From NCBI RefSeq assembly GCF_019972295.1, contig NZ_BLJA01000001.1:342049-406048 (forward strand): a stretch of DNA of 64,000 nucleotides, given 5' to 3'. Source of the stretch: Geobacter sp. AOG2. GTDB lineage: Bacteria; Desulfobacterota; Desulfuromonadia; Geobacterales; Pseudopelobacteraceae. Below the pieces are notes generated by a model that searched no databases, had not been told where the DNA came from, and saw only the letters and a program-made list of their open reading frames with translations. The translations under genes and the position numbers were made by a program. This document shows positions 44,207-53,058 of the stretch, in pieces; the stretch's first letter is position 1; every line of letters begins with the position of its first letter.

Positions 44207-47200
44207 ATGCAGAATCCGGAACTCAACGCAAAGATCGTAGCGCGCGGCAAAGGTTTTTTCTCTACCATCTCCGGGGAAAAGCCGTCCCTCTTCAACAAGG
44301 GAGCCTGGATGGGCAAGGTGATGGATTGGAGCATGCAGAACGAACAATTCAAGATCCAGATGTTCCGTTTTGTGGATGCCTTTCCGTCCTTGACGACCTC
44401 CAAGCTGTTGACCGACCACATCCGCGAGTATTTCGGCGAGGAAAAGGACATGCCGCCGGTACTCTCCACCGGCGCCAAGATGGCTGGTATGCTCGGTTCC
44501 CTGGGGGGAGCGGTGCTCAACAAGGTCATCTCGGCCAATATCCAGGAGATGGCCCGCCAGTTTATCGTGGGGGAGAACACCAAAGAAGCGATCAAGAACA
44601 TGGAAAAGCTGCGCAAGGACGGCTTTGCCGCCGTGGTGGACGTGCTTGGCGAGGCTACCCTCTCGGAAGAAGAGGCAGAGGTCTATGTGACGACCTACCT
44701 GGAACTTCTGGACGCCCTCAAAGATGAACAGAAGGGATGGAAAGGACTTGCCGGCAAGGCAGGCGAGCCGAATCTGGACTGGGGCCACGCACCCAAGGTC
44801 AATGTCGCGGTCAAGCCGACCGCCCTGTTCTGTCTGGCCAACCCCCAGGATTTCGAAGGCTCGGTCGAAGCCATCCTGCGCCAGATGCGCCGAATCTGCG
44901 CCAAGGTGGTAGAAATGGGCGGCTTCCTCTGTATCGACATGGAATCCTACCGCTTCAAGGACATTACTCTGGAAGTCTTTCGCCGCCTGAAGATGGAATA
45001 TAAGGATTATCCCCACATAGGCATCGTGTTTCAGGCCTACCTGAAGGACACCGACAAGGATCTGGCCGATATGCTGTCCTGGGCCAAGGCTCAGAATACG
45101 CAGATATCGATTCGTCTGGTGAAAGGGGCCTACTGGGATTACGAGACGGTCAAGGCCAAACAGATGGGGTGGCCGATCCCGGTCTGGACCATCAAGGCTG
45201 AAAGCGACGCAGCGTATGAGCGCCAGGCGCGTATGATCCTGGAAAACCACCAGGTCTGCCATTTCGCCTGCGCCTCCCACAACATTCGCACCATCTCGGC
45301 CGTAATGGAGATGGCCAACGAACTGCAGGTGCCCGAGTCACGTTATGAATTCCAGGTGTTGTACGGCATGGCAGAACCGGTCCGCAAGGGGATCCTCAAG
45401 GTGGCGGGGCGCATCCGTCTCTACTGCCCCTATGGCGATATGGTGCCGGGCATGGGATACCTGGTACGGCGCCTGTTGGAGAATACCGCAAATGAATCAT
45501 TCCTGCGCCAGAGCTTTGCCGAAGATGCCCAGATCGAGCGCCTGCTGGAGGACCCGGAAAAGACCGCGGAACGCGAACGGAGCGAACGGGCCGCAAAGCC
45601 GAAGAAAGCGGTGGCCGGGCCCGGTGGTCTGCCCCGTTTTGTCAACGACTCGATGGTGGACTTCACCCGCGCCGACCATCGGGCTGCCTTCCCGACTGCC
45701 ATTGCCCAGGTGCGCAACGGTTTTGGGAAAACCTATCCGCTCTTTATCGGCGGCCAGGAAGTGACCACCGGCGACCGGATCCCGACCGTCAACCCCGCCA
45801 AACCGTCGGAGGTATTGGGACAGATCTGTCAGGCCGGCATCCCCGAGGTAACCAAGGCCATCGCCGCCGCCAAGGCCGTTTTCCCGGCCTGGCGCGACAC
45901 GTCGCCCCGCGATCGGGCTCACTATCTGCTCAAGGCAGCGGAGATCGCCCGCAGGCGTGCCTTCGAACTGTCGGCGTGGCAGGTGCTGGAGATCGGCAAA
46001 CAGTGGGATCAGGCCTATGCCGACGTGGGCGAGGCGATAGATTTCCTGGAGTACTATGCCCGGGAGATGATCCGTCTGGGGGCTCCCCAGCGGGTCGGCA
46101 ACGCCCCTGGCGAACTGAATCATTATTTCTATGAGCCCAAAGGTCTGGCGGCGGTTATCGCCCCGTGGAACTTTCCTCTGGCCATCAGCATGGGTATGGC
46201 CTCAGCCGCCATTGTGGCCGGCAATCCGGTGATCTATAAGCCCTCCAACATCACCGGCATCATCGGCCATCACTTGGTAGAGATCTTTAAAGAGGCCGGA
46301 CTTCCGGCCGGCGTGTTCAACTATGTTCCCGGCCGGGGGAGTGTGATGGGGGATTTCCTGGTGGATCACCCGGATATCAGCCTGATCGCCTTCACCGGTT
46401 CCATGGAGGTAGGACTGCGGATCGTCGAGCGGGCCGCCAAGGTCTATCCCGGCCAACCAAACGTCAAGAAGATCATCTCCGAGATGGGGGGCAAGAACGC
46501 CATCATCATCGACGACGATGCCGACCTGGACGAGGCCGTGCCTCACGTTCTCTACTCGGCTTTTGCCTTCCAGGGGCAGAAGTGTTCGGCCTGCTCACGG
46601 GTCATCGTCCTTGACGCTGTCTACGACAAATTCACGGACCGCTTGGTCAAGGCGGCCCAGGCCTATCGTGTCGGCCCCTCCGAGGACCCGGCCAACAGCA
46701 TGGGGGCCGTGGCCGACGCCGCCGCCCAGAAGAGTATCCTTGAGTATGCCGCACTGGGTAAGCAGGAAGGGAAGCTGCTCTACGAAAGCCCGGTCCCCCA
46801 AGGCGAAGGATACTGGGTGCCGCTGACCATTGTCGACGGCATCACCCCGCAGCACCGCCTGGCGCAGGAGGAGGTCTTTGGTCCGGTGCTGGCGATCATG
46901 CGCGCCAAGGATTTCGATCAGGCTATTGAGTGGGCCAATTCGACCCGCTTTGCCCTGACCGGCGGCATCTTCAGCCGCAGCCCCGAACACCTGGCACGGG
47001 CGCGCCGCGATTTCCGGGTCGGCAACCTGTACATCAACCGCAACAATACCGGGGCCCAGGTGGAGCGCCAGCCATTCGGCGGGTCGCGCATGTCGGGCGT
47101 CGGTACCAAGGCGGGCGGCCCCGACTATCTGCTTCACTTCATGGACCCGCGGGTTGTGACGGAAAATACCATGCGTCGGGGGTTTGCGCCGATAGAGGCT

Positions 47201-47221
47201 GACGACGACTGGGTCGAATAG
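44207..47221 (+). CDS. putA: Bifunctional proline dehydrogenase / P5C dehydrogenase
   Basis: Oxidises proline to glutamate in two steps, with FAD then NAD+. The 1004-residue protein has an N-terminal helical part, the proline dehydrogenase barrel (RLVKGAYWDYE at residue 303; YCPYGDMVPGMGYLVRRLLENTANESF), and the aldehyde dehydrogenase half. That half has APWNFPLAIS, EMGGKNAIIID near 760 and the catalytic Cys793 in GQKCSACSRVI. It lacks the ribbon-helix-helix DNA-binding domain of E. coli PutA, so regulation must come from another protein, probably the divergent GntR regulator. Confidence 0.96.
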   Translation: MQNPELNAKIVARGKGFFSTISGEKPSLFNKGAWMGKVMDWSMQNEQFKIQMFRFVDAFPSLTTSKLLTDHIREYFGEEKDMPPVLSTGAKMAGMLGSLGGAVLNKVISANIQEMARQFIVGENTKEAIKNMEKLRKDGFAAVVDVLGEATLSEEEAEVYVTTYLELLDALKDEQKGWKGLAGKAGEPNLDWGHAPKVNVAVKPTALFCLANPQDFEGSVEAILRQMRRICAKVVEMGGFLCIDMESYRFKDITLEVFRRLKMEYKDYPHIGIVFQAYLKDTDKDLADMLSWAKAQNTQISIRLVKGAYWDYETVKAKQMGWPIPVWTIKAESDAAYERQARMILENHQVCHFACASHNIRTISAVMEMANELQVPESRYEFQVLYGMAEPVRKGILKVAGRIRLYCPYGDMVPGMGYLVRRLLENTANESFLRQSFAEDAQIERLLEDPEKTAERERSERAAKPKKAVAGPGGLPRFVNDSMVDFTRADHRAAFPTAIAQVRNGFGKTYPLFIGGQEVTTGDRIPTVNPAKPSEVLGQICQAGIPEVTKAIAAAKAVFPAWRDTSPRDRAHYLLKAAEIARRRAFELSAWQVLEIGKQWDQAYADVGEAIDFLEYYAREMIRLGAPQRVGNAPGELNHYFYEPKGLAAVIAPWNFPLAISMGMASAAIVAGNPVIYKPSNITGIIGHHLVEIFKEAGLPAGVFNYVPGRGSVMGDFLVDHPDISLIAFTGSMEVGLRIVERAAKVYPGQPNVKKIISEMGGKNAIIIDDDADLDEAVPHVLYSAFAFQGQKCSACSRVIVLDAVYDKFTDRLVKAAQAYRVGPSEDPANSMGAVADAAAQKSILEYAALGKQEGKLLYESPVPQGEGYWVPLTIVDGITPQHRLAQEEVFGPVLAIMRAKDFDQAIEWANSTRFALTGGIFSRSPEHLARARRDFRVGNLYINRNNTGAQVERQPFGGSRMSGVGTKAGGPDYLLHFMDPRVVTENTMRRGFAPIEADDDWVE

Positions 47222-47321
47222 GAATGCGCCACTTTTTCGCAATCTCGGCGGCAGGCTTCACGCCTCCTTGTGCGGCGTCGCCCTTCGCCTTCCTTGACCT
47301 TGCAAAAAATTGACGCATTCC
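47219..47321. repeat. Large imperfect palindrome, type C
   Basis: The ends are GGAATGCGCCACTTTTTCGC and, inverted, GCAAAAAATTGACGCATTCC, with further pairing inside (GCGGCAGGC with GCCTTCG-type arms). It starts on the last base of the putA stop codon. It is a different family from copies 1-8 but sits in the same kind of place. Confidence 0.75.
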
Positions 47322-47336
47322 AAAGGCTTAAGCGCA

Positions 47337-47370
47337 CCAAAGCCCGCACATCGCGGGCTTTGGTCGTTTT
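47337..47370 (+). terminator. Terminator after putA
   Basis: CCAAAGCCCGC and GCGGGCTTTGG make a perfect 11-bp stem with a 5-nt loop, followed by TCGTTTTA. The T-run is short, so termination may be incomplete. Confidence 0.75.
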
Positions 47371-47421
47371 AGCAGCAATAAAGCCTTTTCAAAACAGTAA
47401 AACTCTGGAAAAATACGCGGC

Positions 47422-48306
47422 ATGACGGAATCAACCAAAGGAACTATCTATGCCCTGCTGTCGGTGGGGCTGTTTGCCACCCTCGGCACCGGCTTCAAGG
47501 TGGCGGTAACGCATCTGGGCAGTTTTTCGGTCGTGGTCTGGATGGGCATATGGGCTACCCTGTCCTTGCTGGCATGGCTGGCATGGGAGCGCAAACTCGG
47601 GCTCATGGCGGCCGAGTTTCGCCGTCGGCCGATGTTTTTCGCCTTGGCCGGTGTGATTGGCCTGGGGGTGCAGCAACTGCTCTGCCTGAAAACCTATGAG
47701 TATATCCCGGCCAGCCAGGCCGTAATCCTGCATTATACCTACCCCCTGGTCATGTTGTTCCTGTCGTGGCTTATGTTCCGGGAACGGTCCAACTGGTGGG
47801 CGGTGCTCTGTGTGGCGCTGGGCTTCGCGGGAGTCTGCGTGCTGGTGGCCGCCGGGGGAGGGCTGGGCGACGTGCGGCTCTCGGCCGGGGTGGCGCTGGC
47901 CATGGGGACCTCCTTCTCTTTTGCCCTGTTTTGCGTACTGATCAAGCATGCCCGCTTCCCGGTGACGGCCGGCATGTTTCTCTTCAACCTGTTCGGCCTG
48001 CTGTTCCTCTTGTGCTTGTTGCCTTTCTATCCCATGCGCTGGACGCCCGATGGGGGAGAAATGCTGCTGTTGGCCTACCTGGGAGTGGTGACCACCGCCC
48101 TGGCCCTGATCCTCTGGAACCGGGCCCTGCGTATGATCCCCACCAGCCGTTCATCCAACTGTGCCCTGCTGGTGCCGATACTCTCCCTGGTCTGTATCGC
48201 CCTGGTACTGAAGGAGCAGGTGTCGGGCATGCAGGCCATGGGCATGGCGGTTGTCATCGGATCGGTATTCCTGAACGTCAAACTGGCTGGGCCATCCAGA
48301 ATATGA
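47422..48306 (+). CDS. EamA/DMT family transporter
   Basis: A 294-residue inner membrane protein with ten predicted helices in two EamA halves (GTIYALLSVGLFATLGTGFKVA; ALAMGTSFSFALFCVLIKHA). The conserved FxxxxPxxxxxxxxLxxxExxxxxQ region reads ALLVPILSLVCIALVLKEQ. It is a probable exporter, and the substrate is unknown. It is unrelated at sequence level to the EamA gene at 36625 beyond the family fold. Confidence 0.85.
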   Translation: MTESTKGTIYALLSVGLFATLGTGFKVAVTHLGSFSVVVWMGIWATLSLLAWLAWERKLGLMAAEFRRRPMFFALAGVIGLGVQQLLCLKTYEYIPASQAVILHYTYPLVMLFLSWLMFRERSNWWAVLCVALGFAGVCVLVAAGGGLGDVRLSAGVALAMGTSFSFALFCVLIKHARFPVTAGMFLFNLFGLLFLLCLLPFYPMRWTPDGGEMLLLAYLGVVTTALALILWNRALRMIPTSRSSNCALLVPILSLVCIALVLKEQVSGMQAMGMAVVIGSVFLNVKLAGPSRI

Positions 48307-48307
48307 A

Positions 48308-48594
48308 CCCTGAATCGGGGTCCGTGATGCCTGAACGGCTCCGCTCGCTCAGCATGCCTCAGTCTCGGCATTGCCGGTCGTATCTCCACCGCGGCGGACT
48401 ACACGCGGCAGAGCCGGTATGGTGTCTCACGGGCGGCGATGGACTCCGGCATGTCGCTCGCTCCACCGTTCAAGCATCACGGTTCCCGGTTATTGCCGAA
48501 CCCGTGGCATCTTCATGGCCCCTCCCGTTCCGTATGCCTCGATCCCAGCCTTGCCGGTGGGTCGTTTTGCCAGCCAGTCATCCCGGATTCAGGT
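48308..48594. repeat. Long intergenic region with nested inverted repeats, type D
   Basis: Outer arms CCCTGAATCGGG (48308-48319) and CCCGGATTCAGG (48582-48593) pair, and inner arms CGTGATGCCTGAACGG (48323-48338) and CCGTTCAAGCATCACG (48466-48481) pair with one mismatch. The region starts 1 bp after the EamA stop and ends just before azlC. No gene is recognised in this gap of almost 300 bp. Confidence 0.65.
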
Positions 48595-48601
48595 TAACGT
48601 A

Positions 48602-49303
48602 ATGGCAAAAACGATTGATTACGCGAAAGAGGGGCTAAAGGCGGCGTGGCCGATCTGCCTCGGCTACTTCCCTATCGGTCTCTCCCTGGGGGTGCTCGCC
48701 CAGAAAGGGGGACTGCTCCCCTGGCAGGTGGCGCTCATGTCGATCGCGGTCTTTGCCGGCGGCTCCCAGTTCATCGCCGTTGCCATGCTCGGCAGTGGCG
48801 CGTCCATCCCGGCCATTGTGACCACGACCTTCATGGTCAATCTGCGTCACCTGCTCATGAGTTCTGCCCTGGCGGTGCATTTTCCCGGCGTTTCCCGGCG
48901 CTTTCTGGCCTTGTTCGCCTACGGCGTGACCGATGAAAGCTTTGCCGTCAACATGGTCCGGTTCAGTCAGGGGGGATGGGATCGGCGGAGTGCCCTGGCC
49001 CTCAATCAGGCCGGCAACTTCACCTGGCTCGTCAGCACCGTGGCCGGGGTCTATGTTGGAGAGTTCATCCCTGCCGGCACCCTGGGGATCGACTACGCCC
49101 TGACCGGCATGTTTATCTGCTTGCTGGTCTTCCAGTTGCGCGGCCCGGTCTTCGTTGCCACCGCCCTGATGGCGGCCTTCTGCTCCGTGCTTGCCTTTCT
49201 CTGGCTGCCGGGCAACGCTTACGTGATCGTTGCCTCCATTATGGCGGCCACGGCCGGGTTCATACTGAAACGCTCACTGCGCCATTGGAGGGCAAGGCCA
49301 TGA
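48602..49303 (+). CDS. azlC: AzlC family amino-acid exporter large subunit
   Basis: A 233-residue inner membrane protein with the AzlC/YgaZ pattern: AWPICLGYFPIGLSLGVLAQ, FAGGSQFIAVAMLGSGAS, TTTFMVNLRHLLMSSALA and YGVTDESFAV. With AzlD it exports branched-chain amino acids or analogues. The stop overlaps the azlD start (ATGA). A larger in-frame opening exists upstream, but the ATG at 48602 gives the normal length. Confidence 0.92.
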   Translation: MAKTIDYAKEGLKAAWPICLGYFPIGLSLGVLAQKGGLLPWQVALMSIAVFAGGSQFIAVAMLGSGASIPAIVTTTFMVNLRHLLMSSALAVHFPGVSRRFLALFAYGVTDESFAVNMVRFSQGGWDRRSALALNQAGNFTWLVSTVAGVYVGEFIPAGTLGIDYALTGMFICLLVFQLRGPVFVATALMAAFCSVLAFLWLPGNAYVIVASIMAATAGFILKRSLRHWRARP

Positions 49304-49623
49304 GCGTCACCGATTATCTCCTGCTGATCATCGGCATGGGCGCTGCGACCTACCTGCCGCGCATGCTGCCCCTGGTAACCTTCTCCCGCAGGCAACTGCC
49401 CGCCTGGTTCGTGGAGTGGCTGGAGTTGGTCCCGCCCGCCATCCTGAGCGCCTTGATCGCCCCGACGCTGTTTGCTCAAACCACCCCCCGCCTGTTCGTT
49501 CCAGGCAAGATCGAACTGCTGGCCGCCCTGCCAACGCTGGTGTTCGCCCTCAGGACCCGTTCCCTGGCCGGGACGGTGGTGGTGGGTATGCTCTGCTATT
49601 GGGGATTGCATTACCTGATGTAA
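49300..49623 (+). CDS. azlD: AzlD family exporter small subunit
   Basis: A 107-residue membrane protein with three or four helices, matching AzlD/YgaH: MGAATYLPRMLPLV near the N-terminus, LVPPAILSALIAPTLF in the centre, and a C-terminal TVVVGMLCYWGLHYL. It is translationally coupled to azlC and forms the complete exporter pair. Confidence 0.92.
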   Translation: MSVTDYLLLIIGMGAATYLPRMLPLVTFSRRQLPAWFVEWLELVPPAILSALIAPTLFAQTTPRLFVPGKIELLAALPTLVFALRTRSLAGTVVVGMLCYWGLHYLM

Positions 49624-49841
49624 TATCGGCTACAAATCCAGGCGTTATAAGTGTCGGCTTGTCTTCGGTTTCTCAACGCACCCCTGTATGCCCTCGTTGC
49701 TTCAATTTTCTCCGCCTTGACTTTATCCCTGATTTTGAAACCGGTATATTTACCTCTGCCCGAATTTGGGCTTTGTGGTTGCCAACAGGGCGGTTTGTGG
49801 GTAAAAGAGGGGATAGCTAAAATAGATCGGAGACCGGCACA
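49624..49841. other. Intergenic region without a recognised gene
   Basis: A 218-bp gap. Both strands are open for 70-170 codons, but neither frame looks like a protein and both would run into neighbouring genes. A short palindrome CCCGAATTTGGG is at 49759-49770. It could be another dispersed repeat. Confidence 0.4.
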
Positions 49842-51047
49842 ATGCATGCGTCCGAATGGAAAATAGGGCCGGAATCGGTGCGGATGCTGGAGTTGGGGCA
49901 TCCCTGGATCATTGCCGACAATTATACCAAGCGCTGGCCGACCGGTCAGGCCGGCCAGACTATCGAGTTGGCTGACGGTCAGGGCCGTTTCCTGGCGACG
50001 GCCCTGCTCGACCCGCAGGATCGTATCGTCGCTCGAGTGCTGTCCCGGGAGCGGATGCACCTGGACCGCGCCTGGCTGACGAAGCGACTTCAGGCGGCCC
50101 TCGAACTGCGCCGCAACCACGCCGATCTTGGGGACACCGACGCCTACCGGTTGGTCAATGCCGAGGGAGACGGGCTACCCGGTCTGACCGTAGACCGTTA
50201 CGGCGACTACCTGATGGTGCAGGTCTACTGCACCGGGTGGCGTCCGTACCTCAAACTCGCGATCCAGGCCCTGAACGACCTGCTCACGCCCCAAGGTATT
50301 TACGAGAAGACCCGTCCCCAAAAAACCCGCGAACTGGAGGCGGTCAGCGACACCAAGAGCTACGGCAGGTTGCTTGCCGGCACAGCCGCTCCTCAGCGCC
50401 TGGAGGTGCGGGAAAACGGACTCAGCTTCCTGGTGAGCCTGGAGCAGGGTTTGAATACCGGGTTGTTCCTCGATCAGCGCAAAAACCGCCGGGACCTGAT
50501 GTCCCGCGTGGCGGGCAAGCGGGTGCTCAACCTGTTCTCTTACACCGGCGCCTTCTCGGTGGCTGCCGCGGCGGCGGGGGCCGTCCAGGTTGCCAGTGTG
50601 GACGCCTCGCCCGGCTATACCGAGTGGGCCAAGGCAAATTTCGGCCTCAACCGGCTTAATCCCAAGCGGCATGAGTTTATTGTGGGCGACTGTCAGCAGG
50701 TGCTAGCCGATCTGGGCAACCGCGGGTGCCGTTACGACGTGGTGCTGATGGACCCGCCCTCCTTCTCCACCACGGCCAAGAGCCGCTTCACAACCCGGGG
50801 CGGAACCTCCGATCTGGTAGCCGCCTCGCTGCCGCTTCTGAGCGGCAACGGCTTGCTGATAGCCTCCTCCAACCACCAGAAGGTGGATACGGCTGATTAC
50901 CTCAAGGAACTGCGTCGCGGCGCACTCCAGGCGGGGCATGAACTGAGGGTCATCACCCTGGGCGGACAACCGGAGGATTTTCCCTACCCGGTCACGTTTC
51001 CCGAAGGGCGCTACCTCAAGTACGCCATATGTGTCAAGGGCTCGTAA
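49842..51047 (+). CDS. rlmI: Class I SAM-dependent rRNA methyltransferase, RlmI-like
   Basis: A 401-residue enzyme with an N-terminal PUA-type RNA-binding domain (MLELGHPWIIADNY and onward), a central domain, and a Rossmann methyltransferase core: VLNLFSYTGAFSVAAAAAGA for SAM binding, SVDASPGYTEWAKANF, and the catalytic loop VVLMDPPSF. RlmI methylates cytosine 1962 of 23S rRNA. The exact target here is inferred from family membership. Confidence 0.87.
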   Translation: MHASEWKIGPESVRMLELGHPWIIADNYTKRWPTGQAGQTIELADGQGRFLATALLDPQDRIVARVLSRERMHLDRAWLTKRLQAALELRRNHADLGDTDAYRLVNAEGDGLPGLTVDRYGDYLMVQVYCTGWRPYLKLAIQALNDLLTPQGIYEKTRPQKTRELEAVSDTKSYGRLLAGTAAPQRLEVRENGLSFLVSLEQGLNTGLFLDQRKNRRDLMSRVAGKRVLNLFSYTGAFSVAAAAAGAVQVASVDASPGYTEWAKANFGLNRLNPKRHEFIVGDCQQVLADLGNRGCRYDVVLMDPPSFSTTAKSRFTTRGGTSDLVAASLPLLSGNGLLIASSNHQKVDTADYLKELRRGALQAGHELRVITLGGQPEDFPYPVTFPEGRYLKYAICVKGS

Positions 51048-51135
51048 ACGGACTGGTGATCGCCCCCGACATTTCGCTCGATCAACAGTTCGGCATTACC
51101 GGTTCAGAAAAAAATCGCAAAGGTGCGTCACGAAC

Positions 51136-51606
51136 ATGAATATGAACTACGGATTCCTCAAAGATTTTGCCATTATCGTCGGCGGGCTGGTAACCATCTT
51201 CGCCTTTCTCAACGGCCTTTTGGAATACCGGCGCCAGGGGCGGCAGAAACGGGAGGAACACTTTACCCTGCTGCGCCGCCGCCTGAAGGAAAACCCGAGG
51301 TTCAAGAGGATCTGTTCCCTGTTGTTCTCCGATGATCCGCGCCTGGCCGAGGTCGATGCCCAGGACAAACGGGATTTCATCGGCCTGCTGGAGGAGGTGG
51401 CGCTCCAGATGAATTCGGGCCTGATCCGCCCGGAACTGGCCCATTACATGTTCGGCTACTACACGGTCAAATGCATGGAGAGCAAGGATTTCTGGGCCAA
51501 TCTGACCCTCGAGGAGATTTACTGGAACCTGTTTCATGATTTTGCCCGGGAGATGAAGTGCAGGGAGGCGACCTTTGTCTTCGATCGCAGCAAACTACGT
51601 TTTTAA
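51136..51606 (+). CDS. Membrane-anchored protein of unknown function
   Basis: A 156-residue protein. One N-terminal membrane helix (FAIIVGGLVTIFAFLNGLLEY) is followed by a basic helix (RRQGRQKREEHF) and a helical cytosolic domain of about 110 residues (KRDFIGLLEEVALQMNSGLI, HYMFGYYTVKCMES). I do not recognise the family with confidence. The start at 51136 places the membrane helix at the N-terminus; the longer frame from 51031 overlaps the RlmI gene. Confidence 0.65.
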   Translation: MNMNYGFLKDFAIIVGGLVTIFAFLNGLLEYRRQGRQKREEHFTLLRRRLKENPRFKRICSLLFSDDPRLAEVDAQDKRDFIGLLEEVALQMNSGLIRPELAHYMFGYYTVKCMESKDFWANLTLEEIYWNLFHDFAREMKCREATFVFDRSKLRF

Positions 51607-51711
51607 CGAAGTTTCCGGCAGACGCCAACCTGGTCATGATTGGTGTCCGGCGTGAAAGGGTGCTACAATAGCTCGGTAAACGAGATGGTGTATTGGGGCA
51701 GGAGGTTCGTC

Positions 51712-52131
51712 ATGAGATCATTGGCTATCGCCGCGGTGGCCCTCTGCTGCACAGTGACCGGGGCCAGCGCCCTGACATACCGCTGGACCGACGACAACGG
51801 GGTGGTCAATTTCACCGACAGTCTGGAAACGGTGCCTGCCAGATACCGCCATAAGGCCGTCAAGGAACCGGATATCACCACCAGCGACCCCCGTATCAGG
51901 GAAGAGGTACGGCAGCAGGAAGAACGCGCCCGCCAGGAGGAAGCGTCCCAGCCGCCGGTGGTAACGACACCCGACTACGTGCCGCCCCCGCTGAAGGTCG
52001 CGCCGCCCAAGGTGGAGGGCGACGAACTGCCGCAAGGTCGGACCAGGAGTCAGAAGATCCGGGACAACATTGAACGGCGCAAGGCCGAAGAGGAAAAAGC
52101 CCGGCAGTCCGGAAGCCAGCAATCCCAGTGA
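51712..52131 (+). CDS. DUF4124-domain exported protein
   Basis: A 139-residue secreted protein. The signal peptide is cut near ASALTY. The DUF4124 motif is YRWTDDNGVVNFTDSLETVPARYR, then a proline- and charge-rich disordered tail ends in a basic helix. The family occurs in many proteobacterial envelopes without a known activity. The ATG at 51712 has a GGAGG site. Confidence 0.8.
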   Translation: MRSLAIAAVALCCTVTGASALTYRWTDDNGVVNFTDSLETVPARYRHKAVKEPDITTSDPRIREEVRQQEERARQEEASQPPVVTTPDYVPPPLKVAPPKVEGDELPQGRTRSQKIRDNIERRKAEEEKARQSGSQQSQ

Positions 52132-52167
52132 GGGGTGCGCAGTAGAGTTTGTTACGATGGTGATACC

Positions 52168-52491
52168 ATGGCGGTAGAGATACACGAGTCTGACATAAAG
52201 ATCGAATTCTACCGCGGATCGGGACCGGGCGGCCAGCACCGGAACGTGACCGACTCGGCGGTGCGCATCCGCCACCTGCCGACCGGCATCGTGGCCCAAG
52301 CCTCGGAGAGTCGTTCCCAGGCCCAGAACCGGGAGGTAGCGCTGGAGCGCCTGCGTTCTGCGCTGGAAAAACGTGAGCGCAAGGTCAAGAAGCGCATCGC
52401 CACCCGTGTGCCCAGGAAAGCGCGGGAAGAGCGCTTGAGCGAGAAGCGTATCGTGTCCCAGCGCAAGCGGCTGCGCACGACGCTCGATTGA
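52168..52491 (+). CDS. Stand-alone release-factor-like GGQ domain protein
   Basis: A 107-residue protein with the peptidyl-tRNA hydrolysis motif GSGPGGQHRNVTDSAVRI and a basic C-terminal tail (KRERKVKKRIATRVPRKARE). This resembles ArfB-type factors that free ribosomes stalled without a stop codon, though the domain could also belong to other RF-like clades. It lacks the codon-reading domains of RF1 and RF2. It is followed by an uncharacterised gene after 13 bp. Confidence 0.82.
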   Translation: MAVEIHESDIKIEFYRGSGPGGQHRNVTDSAVRIRHLPTGIVAQASESRSQAQNREVALERLRSALEKRERKVKKRIATRVPRKAREERLSEKRIVSQRKRLRTTLD

Positions 52492-52504
52492 GGAACGGGG
52501 ACCA

Positions 52505-52942
52505 ATGTTTTCCGTATCCGGCCATACCATCCAGTGGCTCAAACCCGCCCTGAATGAGGAAAAATGGGAATTCTTCAGTCACCCTGACAAGCAGGGGTTT
52601 TACCAACGCCACGGTATCGAATGGGAGCGGTTGTCTTCGGCTTTCGATGGCGGCAGTCTGGAGCCGTACCCTCGTTCCGACCGGATCAGGGGGATTACGG
52701 TCAACGGCGCCTACCACAGTTATGACGACTATGCCCGGTATCTGGCCAAGGCCAAACGTGGCTACAGGAAGAGTTACAATGCCATGGAGGAAGCGCTGCA
52801 ACGTACCGGCCGCCTCGCACTACAGGCGCCTGTCATTCTCTGCTGCCGGGAAGAAGCCTTGCTGTTTTCCGGCTATCGGCGGCTCTGCCTGGCCTGGAAC
52901 TATGGTATGGTACCCTGGGTGTGGCTGGTCCCCCTGCCGTAG
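52505..52942 (+). CDS. Uncharacterised protein, possible ParB-like fold
   Basis: A 145-residue protein. The C-terminal stretch LALQAPVILCCREEALLFSG then YRRLCLAWNYGMVPWVWLV resembles the GxRRLxLA helix-strand pattern of ParB/sulfiredoxin-like domains. The N-terminal part has a conserved-looking FYQRHGIEWERL. No enzyme residues are recognised. It is close behind the GGQ protein, suggesting an operon. The fold assignment is tentative. Confidence 0.55.
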   Translation: MFSVSGHTIQWLKPALNEEKWEFFSHPDKQGFYQRHGIEWERLSSAFDGGSLEPYPRSDRIRGITVNGAYHSYDDYARYLAKAKRGYRKSYNAMEEALQRTGRLALQAPVILCCREEALLFSGYRRLCLAWNYGMVPWVWLVPLP

Positions 52943-53058
52943 CCCGTGTTTTCCTTTAATCATGGGGGCTGGAGATGAAGCCTTGGGCATTCCTGATAAA
53001 ATGAATAGCTGAATGACACGGTACGCTTTTTCGCCCGCGCTCCAAGGAGGCAGTCATC

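Noticed and set aside
49651-49866. A 71-codon frame before the RlmI-like gene
   Set aside because: It overlaps the RlmI start, has no ribosome site, and its composition does not resemble a real membrane protein; the DNA may be repeat-derived.
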